Assembly (NCBI GenBank): GCA_046483065.1
Contig: JAWODW010000037.1
Span: 62,001-126,000, forward strand
DNA from: JAWVYT01 sp046483065
Lineage (GTDB): Bacteria; Gemmatimonadota; Gemmatimonadetes; Longimicrobiales; RSA9
DNA: 64,000 bases
Direction of reading: 5' to 3'
Numbering within the stretch: position 1 is the first letter of the stretch; every line of letters begins with the position of its first letter. The notes under the pieces were generated by a model, which worked only from the letters and a program-made list of their open reading frames with translations, did no database searches and was not told where the DNA came from. Below, piece by piece: positions 42,340 to 50,656 of this stretch. The translations under genes and the position numbers were made by a program.

Positions 42340-44324
42340 TCCTCCAGCAGCGCCCGGGCCCGCTCCACCACCCGCTCCGGGGTGAAGCCCAGCTTCTCCA
42401 TGACCGTGGCGCCCGGCGCCGAAGCGCCGAAGCGGTCCAGGCCGATGATGGCCCCGTGCTCGCCGACCCACTCGTGCCAGCCCAGGGGGCTGGCGGCCTC
42501 GATGGCCAGCCGCGGCACGCCGGCCGGGAGCACATCGGCGCGGTAGCTGTCGTCCTGCTCCCGGAACAGCTCCAGCGACGGCAGCGAGACCACCCGTACG
42601 GCCACGCCCTCACCCCGCAGCGTCTCCGCGGCGCTCATGGCCAGGGAGACCTCGGAGCCGGTGGCCAGGAGCACCAGGTCGGGGCTGCCGTCGGCGTCGT
42701 CGAGGATGTAGCCGCCCCGGGGCACGCCGTCACGGATCGGATAGCGCTCCGGGTCCAGCACCGGCACCCCCTGACGCGTCAGCGAGAACGCCACCGGCCG
42801 GTCCAGCGTCATGGCCGTCCGCCACGCCTCCGCCGTCTCGTTGGCGTCCGCGGGCCGGAAGACCACCAGGTGCGGGATCGACCGCAGCCCCGCGAGCTGC
42901 TCCACCGGCTGGTGCGTGGGCCCGTCCTCGCCCACGCCGATGCTGTCGTGCGTGAAGACGAAGCGCGGCGCCAGCCCCGTGAGCGCCGCGAGCCGGATCG
43001 ACGGCTTCATGTAATCGCTGAAGATGAGGAACGTGCCCGCGTACGGGATCACGCCGCCGTGCAGCGCCATCCCGTTCACCGCGGCGCCCATGGCGTGCTC
43101 CCGTACGCCGAAGTGGATGTTGCGCCCGGGGTGGTCGGACGAGGCCAGGCTGGTCTCGCCGTCCAGCATCGTCTTGTTCGATGGCGCCAGGTCGGCGGAG
43201 CCGCCCAGCAGCGTCGGCACCCGCCGGGCTAGCCCGTTCAGCACCTTCCCGCCCGCCGCCCGCGTGGCCAGCTTCTTCTCCCCCGCCGGGAACGACGGGA
43301 TCTCCGCGTCCCACCCGTCGGGCAGCCCGCCGGCCATGGCCGTGTCGAGCTCTGCGGCAGGCGACGGGTGGGCCTCCCGGTACGCGGCCATCCGCTCCGT
43401 CCACTCCTCGTGCAGCCGTCGGCCACGCTCCGACGGGGCCGCGAACGCCTCGTACGCCTCGTCGGGGACGTGGAACCGGTCCGCCGGCCAGCCGAGCTTC
43501 TCCCGGGTCGCCTCCAGCGCCTCCTCGCCCAGCGGCGCGCCGTGGGACGACGCGTCGTCCTGCTTCGGGCTGCCGAACCCGATGTGGGTCCGGACCCGGA
43601 TCAGAGACGGTCGGTCGGTCTCGGCCCGGGCGGCGCCGATGGCCGCCTCGATGGCCGCCAGGTCCTCGCCCGCGTCCACGCCCTGCACGTGCCAGCCGTA
43701 GGCCTCGAACCGCCGCTCCACGTCCTCCGTGAACGCCAGCTCCGTGCTGCCCTCGATGGAAATGTGGTTGTCGTCGTAGAGGTAGACCAGCTTGCCGAGC
43801 TGCATGTGCCCGGCCAGCGACGCGGCCTCCGAGGCGATCCCCTCCATGAGGTCGCCGTCGGAGACGATGGCGTAGACGTGGTGGTCCAGGATCTCGTGGT
43901 CCGGGCGGTTGTAGCGATGGGCCAGGAACCGCTCGGCCATGGCCATCCCCACGCCGTTGCCGAAGCCCTGGCCCAGTGGCCCGGTGGTGGCCTCCACGCC
44001 CGGCGTGAGGTGGGCCTCCGGGTGCCCCGGCGTGCGGCTGCCCCACTGGCGGAAGTCCCGGAGCTCGTCCAGCCCCAGGCGGTAGCCCGACAGGTGCAGG
44101 AGCCCGTAGAGGAGCATGGAGCCGTGGCCGGCGGAGAGGACGAACCGGTCGCGGTCGAACCAGCTCGGGTCGTCGGCGTCGTAGCGGAGGAAGCGGGTCC
44201 ACAGCACGTACGCCATGGGTGCCGCGCCCATGGGCATGCCCGGGTGTCCCGAGTTCGCGTTCTCCACGGCGTCCGCCGCCAGAAAACGCAGTGTGTTCAC
44301 CGCCAGCCTGTCCCTGTCAGTCAT
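42336..44324 (-). CDS. tkt: Transketolase
   Basis: 662 residues, normal length. Thiamine-diphosphate enzyme of the pentose phosphate pathway. Motifs: N-terminal NTLRFLAADAVENANSGHPG, the TPP-binding SDGDLMEGIASEA (GDG-motif), PGVEATTGPLGQG, and the pyrimidine-domain segment THDSIGVGEDGPTHQPVEQ. The gene ends in an overlap with a CPBP protease gene. Nothing unusual. Confidence 0.97.
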   Translation of the reverse strand: MTDRDRLAVNTLRFLAADAVENANSGHPGMPMGAAPMAYVLWTRFLRYDADDPSWFDRDRFVLSAGHGSMLLYGLLHLSGYRLGLDELRDFRQWGSRTPGHPEAHLTPGVEATTGPLGQGFGNGVGMAMAERFLAHRYNRPDHEILDHHVYAIVSDGDLMEGIASEAASLAGHMQLGKLVYLYDDNHISIEGSTELAFTEDVERRFEAYGWHVQGVDAGEDLAAIEAAIGAARAETDRPSLIRVRTHIGFGSPKQDDASSHGAPLGEEALEATREKLGWPADRFHVPDEAYEAFAAPSERGRRLHEEWTERMAAYREAHPSPAAELDTAMAGGLPDGWDAEIPSFPAGEKKLATRAAGGKVLNGLARRVPTLLGGSADLAPSNKTMLDGETSLASSDHPGRNIHFGVREHAMGAAVNGMALHGGVIPYAGTFLIFSDYMKPSIRLAALTGLAPRFVFTHDSIGVGEDGPTHQPVEQLAGLRSIPHLVVFRPADANETAEAWRTAMTLDRPVAFSLTRQGVPVLDPERYPIRDGVPRGGYILDDADGSPDLVLLATGSEVSLAMSAAETLRGEGVAVRVVSLPSLELFREQDDSYRADVLPAGVPRLAIEAASPLGWHEWVGEHGAIIGLDRFGASAPGATVMEKLGFTPERVVERARALLEE

Positions 44325-44469
44325 TCCGATGGATCCCGTTGGGTCGTCGTGTTCGTGGGCGCCTACAACCTACACGACTCCCCCTGTCACGAACACCGTC
44401 GGTTCACCCCTTTCGGAACCGGGCGGGCGCCTGGTCCGGGGGCTGCCGCGCTGCCGGCCGACGTGGGGC

Positions 44470-44844
44470 TCAGGTGGGGCTGCACGCGGTACAGGTCGGG
44501 GTCTCCGGGAACACCTGGAGCCGGGCGAACGGGATGGCGCCGCCGCACTCCGTGCACACGCCGTACGTGCCCTCCTCCATGCGCTGGAACGCGGTCACGA
44601 TCTGGCCGAGCTTGGCCTGCTCCCGCTCCTGGAGGTTCCGGGTGAGCCCCTGGTTCTGGAGGGAGTCGATCCGTGACAGCCGACCCACGGCCGTCTGGTC
44701 CAGCTCTACGGGGCGCATGGCCTCTTCCGTGGTGCGCATGCTCCGCTCGAGCTTCTTCACGGCCCGGTCGAGCTCGGCCGTGAGCTCCTCGATCTGGTCG
44801 GTGGTCAGGTGATTCAACGGCGGCTTTCCGTGGAATGGGCGCAC
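44470..44844 (-). CDS. DksA/TraR-type zinc-finger protein
   Basis: 124 residues. Helical coiled-coil N-terminal region and a C-terminal C4 zinc finger GVCTECGGAIPFARL...PTCTAC, the DksA/TraR pattern. DksA binds RNA polymerase through its secondary channel and works with ppGpp; the acidic tip residues of true DksA are not obvious here, so I leave the gene without a symbol. It starts 37 bp from the sufE end on the same strand. Confidence 0.88.
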   Translation of the reverse strand: MRPFHGKPPLNHLTTDQIEELTAELDRAVKKLERSMRTTEEAMRPVELDQTAVGRLSRIDSLQNQGLTRNLQEREQAKLGQIVTAFQRMEEGTYGVCTECGGAIPFARLQVFPETPTCTACSPT

Positions 44845-44881
44845 CAGCAGTGCCGGAATATAGCCGGAAATCGCGGACGGT

Positions 44882-45334
44882 TCAGCCGCGTGGAGCCGCG
44901 GCCTCCTGGGCGTACCCGCGGATCTGCCGGACCATGGAGGCGAGGCCGTTGGCGCGTGACGGCGAGAGGTGGGCCTGGAGCCCGGTGCCCTCGAGGAAGA
45001 ACAGCTCCGTCTCCAGGATCTCTTCCGGCGTGCGGCCGTCGAGGACCCGCAGCAGGAGCGCGATGATGCCGCGGGTGATCACGGCCTCGCTGTCCGCCGA
45101 AAGGCGCAGGCGGCCGTCCTCGAGCTCCGCCCGGATCCACACCCGGGACTGGCACCCGGGGACGGCGTAGGCCTCGTCCCGGATCGAGGCGTCCGCCCCG
45201 TCCAGCCGTTTCCCGAGGTCCACCAGGTACTCGTACTTGTCCAGCGGATCGTCGAGCCCCGACATCGCCTCCACGATCTCCTTCTGGACGGCGGCCATGG
45301 ATGAGGCGGCGCCGTTCACGCTGGGCTCACTCAC
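44882..45334 (-). CDS. SufE-type cysteine desulfurase partner
   Basis: About 150 residues. SufE accepts persulfide sulfur from SufS and passes it to the Fe-S scaffold. The active Cys lies in VPGCQSRVWI (C61 in this numbering), and the C-terminal GLQAHLSPSRANGLASMV matches the family. The chosen GTG (45334) overlaps the stop of the triple-rhodanese gene as GTGA; ATG 45300 is an alternative giving a 138-residue protein. Coupling to a sulfurtransferase gene suggests shared sulfur-transfer duties. Confidence 0.88.
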   Translation of the reverse strand: MSEPSVNGAASSMAAVQKEIVEAMSGLDDPLDKYEYLVDLGKRLDGADASIRDEAYAVPGCQSRVWIRAELEDGRLRLSADSEAVITRGIIALLLRVLDGRTPEEILETELFFLEGTGLQAHLSPSRANGLASMVRQIRGYAQEAAAPRG

Positions 45335-46650
45335 GGGACCCGTGCGGCGGACGGGGTCTGGTCCGCGGGCTCGCCCGTCTCCACGGGGTTCGCCGGGTCG
45401 CTGCTCCACTCGAACCAGCCGCCGTCGAACACGGCCGCCCGGGGCCAGCCGAGCAGCCACGCGTTGAAGAACGCCTCGCTGCCCCGCCAGCCCGTGCCGC
45501 AGTAGAAGGCGTTCCGCTTCTCCGGCGTCACACCCACGCTCCGCCACGACGCGGCCACCTCCCCGTACTCGCGGGTGGTGTGATCCAGGTTCCGGTAGTT
45601 CTCCATGTGGTACGCGTCACTGCCGCAGTTGCCGAACACCGAGCCGGGGATCCGCCCGGTCTTCTCGATGTAGTTGTACCCGCTCACCTCGCCGATGTAC
45701 TCGGGCCAGCTCCGGACGCTCACCAGGTTGCCGTCCTCCGACGCCAGGAGCTCCCGGGCCCCGGGCACGTCCACGGCCAGCTCCGGTGCGCCCGGGACCT
45801 CGATGCCGAACTCGGCGGCCGGCACGGGCACCTCCTCCTCGGTGCTCGTGGCGAGCCCGGCGTCGAGCCACGACTGGAGCCCCCCGTTCAAGACCTTCAC
45901 GTCCTTCACGCCCGCCCACAGCATGATGAACGCGCAGCGGAACGCCGCCAGCTGACCCGCGCTGCTGCCGGGGAACGGGTCGCTGTTGTCCGGGAAGGAG
46001 AACCGACCGTACAGCACCACCGTGGTGTCCGCCGTGATCCCCAGCGCCAGCAGCGCGTCCCGCACCTCCGCCGGTGACCGCCGGTTCCACGTCTCCGGCG
46101 ACTCCAGCAGCGTGGTCTCGAGGCTCACCGCGCCGGGGATGTGGCCCGCGGCGTAGTCGTCGTGGTTCCGGTAATGCGCATGGCACACCACCACCTCGCC
46201 GCCGGTGTGCTCCGGGGCCCGGCCATCGGTGAGGAGACCGTCCAGCCACTCCGGCGGGACCAGGTGGGTGTAGCGGGGCAGCCGGTCCAGCGGCAGCGCC
46301 TCGTCCGTGCACCACTCGTCGTCGAGCCCGTGATAGACCTGCACGTCCTCGTACCCCGCCCGGCGGAACTGACTCGCCACATCCTCCGTCTCGCCCTCGT
46401 CGTGTCCGTAGACCACCACCGGGTCCCCGGGACGGAGCCCCTTCTCCCGCACGATCTCGATCCAGTCCAGGTAGCCGCTCCACTTGAACGGCAGCGCCCG
46501 GGCGCCCGGGAGGTGTCCGCCCCGGGGCTCGCCCCGGAGCCGCCAGCCGTTGTAGGCGTGCATGGGCCGCACGTCCACCAGCTGCGTGCGCGGGTCCTCC
46601 AGTCGATGGCGCAGCTCGGACGTGCTGATCTGATCGGGTACCTGATCCAC
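45331..46650 (-). CDS. Triple-rhodanese-domain sulfurtransferase
   Basis: 439 residues from GTG 46650, chosen because GGAGGAA is 6 nt upstream; the open frame reaches further but there it overlaps the flavodoxin gene. Three rhodanese modules: residues about 5-120 (LVDVRPMHAYNGW, no Cys at the loop), about 150-270 (GHIPGAVSLE, no Cys loop), and about 290-420 with the active Cys in FYCGTGWRGSEA. So one catalytic and two structural modules. Probably moves sulfane sulfur; the sufE gene overlaps its end. A 13-bp hairpin lies before the start. Confidence 0.88.
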   Translation of the reverse strand: MDQVPDQISTSELRHRLEDPRTQLVDVRPMHAYNGWRLRGEPRGGHLPGARALPFKWSGYLDWIEIVREKGLRPGDPVVVYGHDEGETEDVASQFRRAGYEDVQVYHGLDDEWCTDEALPLDRLPRYTHLVPPEWLDGLLTDGRAPEHTGGEVVVCHAHYRNHDDYAAGHIPGAVSLETTLLESPETWNRRSPAEVRDALLALGITADTTVVLYGRFSFPDNSDPFPGSSAGQLAAFRCAFIMLWAGVKDVKVLNGGLQSWLDAGLATSTEEEVPVPAAEFGIEVPGAPELAVDVPGARELLASEDGNLVSVRSWPEYIGEVSGYNYIEKTGRIPGSVFGNCGSDAYHMENYRNLDHTTREYGEVAASWRSVGVTPEKRNAFYCGTGWRGSEAFFNAWLLGWPRAAVFDGGWFEWSSDPANPVETGEPADQTPSAARVP

Positions 46651-46692
46651 GAAGCGTTCCTCCGGGTCCGATGAAGAGTCGAAAACGTACGG

Positions 46693-46732
46693 GCCGCGGT
46701 ACGGCGTTGCGAATTCCGGGCCGTACCGCGGC
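46693..46732 (-). terminator. 13-bp perfect hairpin between flavodoxin and rhodanese genes
   Basis: GCCGCGGTACGGC (46693-46705) and GCCGTACCGCGGC (46720-46732), 14-nt loop. On the minus strand it begins 4 nt after the flavodoxin-family stop and is followed within 10 nt by TTTT, then by the rhodanese start 43 bp on. Terminator, partial attenuator or mRNA-processing hairpin are all compatible. Confidence 0.7.
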
Positions 46733-46736
46733 GTCG

Positions 46737-47486
46737 TCAGCGGTACTCGGGGTTCGGGTGGTCGAACCGGCACCCGGCGTCCCACTCCGACCGCTGGTTG
46801 CCGTGGGCCGGCACGCCGCCCCGGTCCTTGAGCAGCCGGGCCAGGTGCAGGAGGTTCCACGTCATGAACGTGGTGTTCCGCTGAGTGAACTCGTTCTCCA
46901 CGCCGCCGGAGCCCTCGTCCAGGTAGCTCGGCCCCGGCCCCGCCTCCCCGATCCAGCCGGCGTCGGCCTGGGGCGGGATGGTGTAGCCCAGGTGCTGGAG
47001 CGAGTACAGGATGTTCATGGCGCAGTGCTTGACCCCGTCCTCGTTGCCGGTGACGATGCACCCGCCCACCCGGCCGTAGTAGGCGTACTGCCCCTTCTCG
47101 TTCAGGTCGCCGGAGCCGCCGTACAGCCGCTCGATCACCCGCGTGCACACCGACGACTTCTCGCCCAGCCAGATCGGCGTGCCCAGCACCAGGATATCCG
47201 CCGCCATCACCTTCTCCTGGATGGCCGGCCACGCGTCCTGGTCCCAGCCGTGCTCCGTCATGTCCGGGTACACGCCGCTGGCGATCTCGTGGTCCACGGC
47301 CCGGATGACCTCCGTGGCCACGCCCTGCTTCTCCATGATCGCCCGGGAGACGTCCATCAGCCCCCGGGTGTGCGACTGGCGCGGCGTCTTCTTCAGCGTG
47401 CAGTTGAGGAACAGCGCGCGCAGATCCGAGTAGTCCCCGGGACCGGATTCGAGGCCCCGGGACCGATCCGTCTTCGATGATGCCAT
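46737..47486 (-). CDS. Flavodoxin-family NAD(P)H-dependent FMN reductase
   Basis: 249 residues from ATG 47486 (GGAGGAG upstream). Flavodoxin-like fold with the FMN phosphate loop in FLNCTLKKTPRQSHT and the flavin-contacting ADILVLGTPIWLGEKSS. Later YYGRVGGCIVTGNEDG also matches NADPH-dependent FMN reductases of the flavodoxin_2/FMN_red group. Probably supplies reduced flavin or reduces quinones or metals; in this sulfur/redox block it might support thiol chemistry, which is inference. Divergent from the selenoprotein gene. Confidence 0.88.
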   Translation of the reverse strand: MASSKTDRSRGLESGPGDYSDLRALFLNCTLKKTPRQSHTRGLMDVSRAIMEKQGVATEVIRAVDHEIASGVYPDMTEHGWDQDAWPAIQEKVMAADILVLGTPIWLGEKSSVCTRVIERLYGGSGDLNEKGQYAYYGRVGGCIVTGNEDGVKHCAMNILYSLQHLGYTIPPQADAGWIGEAGPGPSYLDEGSGGVENEFTQRNTTFMTWNLLHLARLLKDRGGVPAHGNQRSEWDAGCRFDHPNPEYR

Positions 47487-47664
47487 GGTGCTCCTCCGTG
47501 GAGATGGGCCCCGTCCACACCTGTCCCGGCGCGCGCGGGGGCGTCGCGTGATTCTGTGATTATACGGCCTGGCGCCCCGGGGCGTGAAACTCCCCCGGGA
47601 ACCTGGCGCTCCATGGATCTGTTGGGTTCTCGAACGCACACCTCACCGGGGGCACCGTGCCCGA

Positions 47665-47693
47665 TTGGGTGTTTCCTTCTGACATGCTATAAT
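47665..47693 (+). promoter_or_regulatory. Promoter for a leaderless selenoprotein mRNA
   Basis: TTGGGT (47665-47670), 17-bp spacer, perfect -10 TATAAT (47688-47693). The ATG of the next gene begins 7 nt after the -10 start of downstream sequence, at 47700, which is where transcription would begin. No Shine-Dalgarno sequence exists, consistent with leaderless translation. Confidence 0.65.
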
Positions 47694-47699
47694 CCGTCC

Positions 47700-48314
47700 A
47701 TGCGACGACGAGATCCGACCCGCCTGCTCCTCTCCGGCCTCGTCCTGGCCGCCGCGTTCACGGCGGCGTGCGACGCGCCGAGCCCGGAGCTCGGCCCCGC
47801 CGACGGCGCAGACCTGCCCCCCATCGACACCGGCCGCGTGGCCGTGGGCGATACGGCACCCGACTTCACCCTCGAAGACCGCCACGGTGAGCCCGTCACC
47901 CTCTCGGAGCTCCGGGAACGACGCATCGTCCTGGTCTTCTACCGGGGCCACTGGTGACCGTACTGCGCCGCTCAGCTCGGCGAGCTGAAAGACCTCCTGA
48001 CCGAAGCACAGCGGGAGTCCACCCGCATCGTGGCCGTCTCCATCGATGGCCCGGAGCAAATCGAGCAGATGCGCCGGCGAGTGGCCGATGAGCAGGACAC
48101 CGCGCCACCCGACTACCTGTTCCTCTCGGATCCCGGGCACCGGGTCATCGACCGGTACGGGCTCCGGAACCCTGACGATCCGCGGGGTATCCCCCACCCC
48201 ACCACGTTCGTCCTCGACCGCGACGGCGTGGTCCGCTGGAAGTTCGTGGAGACCGACTACCGCGTGCGTCCCACCAACGAGATGATCCTGGACGCCCTCG
48301 GGAAACTGGAATAG
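47700..48314 (+). CDS. Peroxiredoxin-like lipoprotein, predicted selenoprotein (TGA = Sec86)
   Basis: 204 residues read through an in-frame TGA at 47955-47957. Signal peptide with lipobox TAAC (C24) makes it an exported lipoprotein. The AhpC/TSA (redoxin) domain starts at VGDTAPDFTLEDRHG. The active site reads VFYRGHW-TGA-PYC; Cys homologues have FYRGHWCPYC, so TGA replaces the peroxidatic Cys and C89 is kept (UxxC). The same frame continues with normal redoxin sequence (AAQLGELKDLL, IVAVSIDGPEQIEQM, PHPTTFVLDRDGVVRWKFV) to TAG 48312-48314. A SECIS-like hairpin starts 14 nt after the TGA. Standard gene calling would split it into 47700-47957 and 48030-48314. Predicted peroxide or disulfide reductase in the periplasm. 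The alternative is a pseudogene from one Cys-to-stop change. Confidence 0.82.
47972..47988 (+). promoter_or_regulatory. Bacterial SECIS-like hairpin
   Basis: TCAGCTC (47972-47978) pairs perfectly with GAGCTGA (47982-47988) around loop GGC. The loop begins with GG and lies 21 nt after the TGA codon, matching known constraints for SelB-binding bacterial SECIS elements (short stem, G at the loop start, fixed distance to UGA). Confidence 0.7.
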
Positions 48315-48377
48315 TTCTTCCAGCCCCACGGCCGAGCACTCACAAACTCTCATCCGAACACAGCACGAGCCCCTGTC

Positions 48378-49340
48378 ATGCCACGTTTTGATTCCATCCT
48401 GGACGTCGTTGGACGAACCCCCGTCGTACGCCTGAACCAGGCGGCCGCCGAGCTGCCCTGTGAGGTCTGGGCCAAGTGCGAGTTCCTGAACCCCGGCGGC
48501 TCCCTCAAGGACCGGATCAGCGTGCGGATGGTGATCGAGGCGGAGAAGGCCGGCCGGATCAAGCCCGGCGACACGCTCATCGAGCCTACGTCCGGCAACA
48601 CCGGCATCGGGCTGGCCATGGCCGGCGCCGTGCGCGGCTACCGGGTGATCATCGTCATGCCGGAGAAGATGAGCGAGGAGAAGGAGTCTGTGCTGCGGGC
48701 GCTGGGCGCCGAGATCGTGCGCACGCCCACCGAGGCCGCCTGGGACGACCCCGAGAGCCATATCCAGGTGGCCAAGCGGATGGCCGAAGAGATCCCCGAC
48801 GCGTACCTCCCCGACCAGTACACCAACCCCGACAACCCGGATGCCCACTACCACGGCACGGCGGAGGAGATCCTGGCCGACTTCGGCACCGACCTGGACA
48901 TGGTGGTCATCGGCGTCGGCACCGGCGGGACCATCACGGGCGTGGCCCGGCGGCTCAAGGAGGAGATCCCCGACCTCATCGTGGTGGGGGCCGACCCCTA
49001 CGGCTCGATCCTGGGCGGCGGCGAGGAGGTCTACTCGTACCGGGTGGAGGGGATCGGCTACGACTTCGTCCCCGACGTCCTCGACAACGAGCTGGTCGAT
49101 CGCTACGTCAAGGTCGACGACGAGGAGTCGTTCCGCCTGGCCCGCCGCCTGATCCGCGACGAAGGACTCCTCGTGGGCGGGTCCTCCGGCGCCGTCCTCG
49201 CCGCTACCCTCGACGCGGCCGCCGAGCTCGAGCCGGGCCAGAAGTGCCTGGCCATCCTCCCCGACTCCGTCCGCAACTACATGAGCAAGTTCCTCCTTGA
49301 CGAGTGGATGGAGGAGCACGGCTTCCCCCTGCCGGAGTAG
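48378..49340 (+). CDS. Cystathionine beta-synthase / cysteine synthase
   Basis: 320 residues; fold type II PLP enzyme. PLP Lys in LNPGGSLKDR (K44), phosphate loop GTGGTITG, and PTSGNTGIGLA. The C-terminal LPDSVRNYMSKFLLDEWM segment is typical of cystathionine beta-synthases rather than CysK, but the CBS regulatory domains are absent. It makes either cystathionine from homocysteine and serine or cysteine from O-acetylserine/serine and sulfide. It follows the selenoprotein gene by 63 bp on the same strand. Confidence 0.93.
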   Translation: MPRFDSILDVVGRTPVVRLNQAAAELPCEVWAKCEFLNPGGSLKDRISVRMVIEAEKAGRIKPGDTLIEPTSGNTGIGLAMAGAVRGYRVIIVMPEKMSEEKESVLRALGAEIVRTPTEAAWDDPESHIQVAKRMAEEIPDAYLPDQYTNPDNPDAHYHGTAEEILADFGTDLDMVVIGVGTGGTITGVARRLKEEIPDLIVVGADPYGSILGGGEEVYSYRVEGIGYDFVPDVLDNELVDRYVKVDDEESFRLARRLIRDEGLLVGGSSGAVLAATLDAAAELEPGQKCLAILPDSVRNYMSKFLLDEWMEEHGFPLPE

Positions 49341-49486
49341 TCACGCCGACGGCAGCCGCCCGCCGGCGGCACAGAGCAGCCGGGCCCGTTGCAACCCTTT
49401 CCGGCCCTCCACTGTCTAATCGAGTGTAGGACGGCCGGGGTAGTGGCGCGCCGGCCGCGTTCTCTGAACCCGCAGCGGAGGGCCCG

Positions 49487-50620
49487 ATGCAGCACCTGGT
49501 GCGCACGACGGCCGTGACGGTCATACTTCTCTTCATTTCCCTGCCCGCCCTCGCCCAGTCGTCGGCCGATGGAGCACACTCGTTCACCCTTGAGGACCGG
49601 CTGAGCGTACAGGCGCCTCTGCCGCTCTTCACCGCCTGGGCCTGGGTGACCGTGGCCGATTCGGCCGGGGACCACACGTACAACTGGACGCCCGTGAAGC
49701 GCCAGGTCAAAGACCGGCTCCTGGAGCGGCTGCCGCCGGCCTACCTCGACACCCTGCGCGCGGCGTACCAGGCTATCGACCCCGATGGCTACCACATGAC
49801 CGTGCTGGCCCTCCAGCTCACACCGCCACCCAACATGCGCCTGGACCTCGAGGCGGCGCGAGAGCGGGCCCGCGCCCAGGAGGCGGAGTCGACGCTCCAG
49901 TACCTGGACGCCATCGAGGAGCGGGCGGCCGAACTCGTGCCGCTCCTGAACCAGTTCTACCATCGCGCCGACATCGCCGGCCTCCGCCACGAGGTCTCGC
50001 CGACCTACCGGGCGGCCATCGGGATCTACAAGGCCGGGACCATTGCGGCAGTCCGGGAAGCCCTCGACTACCTCCGGCTCCCCGAGAGCTCGCTCTCGCA
50101 GATGGACCGCGTGGTCATCGTTCCCTGCCTCATCGGGATGCTCGGCTCGGCCATGGCGCCCCCGCTGGGCGGCGTCACCTACAACGTGGAGTTCCCCACC
50201 CAGCCCGTGGACAGCATCCGGTTCCACGCCCACGAGTACATTCACTTCATGGTGGGCGACCTCACCCGGGGCGACGAACACAGGGAGCAGATCGAGCGCA
50301 TCACCGCGCAGGTCTGGGACGACTCCGCGGCAACCAACGCACGGAAGTACTACCCCGACCCCGTCCACTACTTCGACGAGAACCTGGTCCGCATGTTGAC
50401 CGGCGTGGTGCTCTACGGCGGGGTGGACACCGAGAAGACCGCCCGGTCCCTGGAGTACCAGCACGGGCGAGGATTCCTGCTGGTGCCCGCCATGGCCGAC
50501 GCGCTCCGACCGTTCGAGGAGGGCGAGATGACCTTCACCGAGTACTTCCCCACCCTCCTGGATCGGCTGGAGACGAGCATCACTCAACGCGTCCAGTCGG
50601 GCGAACACGACGGGCACTGA
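49487..50620 (+). CDS. Secreted protein with HEYIH metallopeptidase-like motif
   Basis: 377 residues; signal peptide ends at LPALAQ. Family not recognised by name. A HExxH motif appears as FHAHEYIHFMVGD near residue 248, and a possible third ligand is Glu in FDENLVRML about 50 residues later, the gluzincin spacing. This suggests a zinc metallopeptidase acting outside the cytoplasm. It ends 36 bp before the convergent VKOR gene. Confidence 0.8.
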   Translation: MQHLVRTTAVTVILLFISLPALAQSSADGAHSFTLEDRLSVQAPLPLFTAWAWVTVADSAGDHTYNWTPVKRQVKDRLLERLPPAYLDTLRAAYQAIDPDGYHMTVLALQLTPPPNMRLDLEAARERARAQEAESTLQYLDAIEERAAELVPLLNQFYHRADIAGLRHEVSPTYRAAIGIYKAGTIAAVREALDYLRLPESSLSQMDRVVIVPCLIGMLGSAMAPPLGGVTYNVEFPTQPVDSIRFHAHEYIHFMVGDLTRGDEHREQIERITAQVWDDSAATNARKYYPDPVHYFDENLVRMLTGVVLYGGVDTEKTARSLEYQHGRGFLLVPAMADALRPFEEGEMTFTEYFPTLLDRLETSITQRVQSGEHDGH

Positions 50621-50656
50621 TCCATCGGGCCGGAACGCCCCGACCCTCCCGGGGAG

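Noticed and set aside
37118..42613. A 1831-codon open frame on the minus strand
   Set aside because: It runs antisense to glnS, the GAF gene and lgt, all with clear motifs. Its translation is repetitive Arg/Val/His/Asp text without domains, a product of the high GC content.
45331..47520. Reading the triple-rhodanese gene as a 729-residue protein
   Set aside because: The first 290 residues overlap the FMN reductase in another frame and are non-protein-like. A GTG with a good ribosome binding site at 46650 is the natural start.
47700..47957. An 85-residue lipoprotein ending at TGA, with a separate 94-residue gene at 48030-48314
   Set aside because: Both halves are pieces of one redoxin domain in one frame, and the break falls exactly on the active-site Cys codon with a SECIS-like hairpin after it.
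47955..47957. TGA read as a sense codon throughout the genome
   Set aside because: Many genes here (for example feoA-type regulator, tkt, arsR, znuB) end properly in TGA with overlapping next starts.
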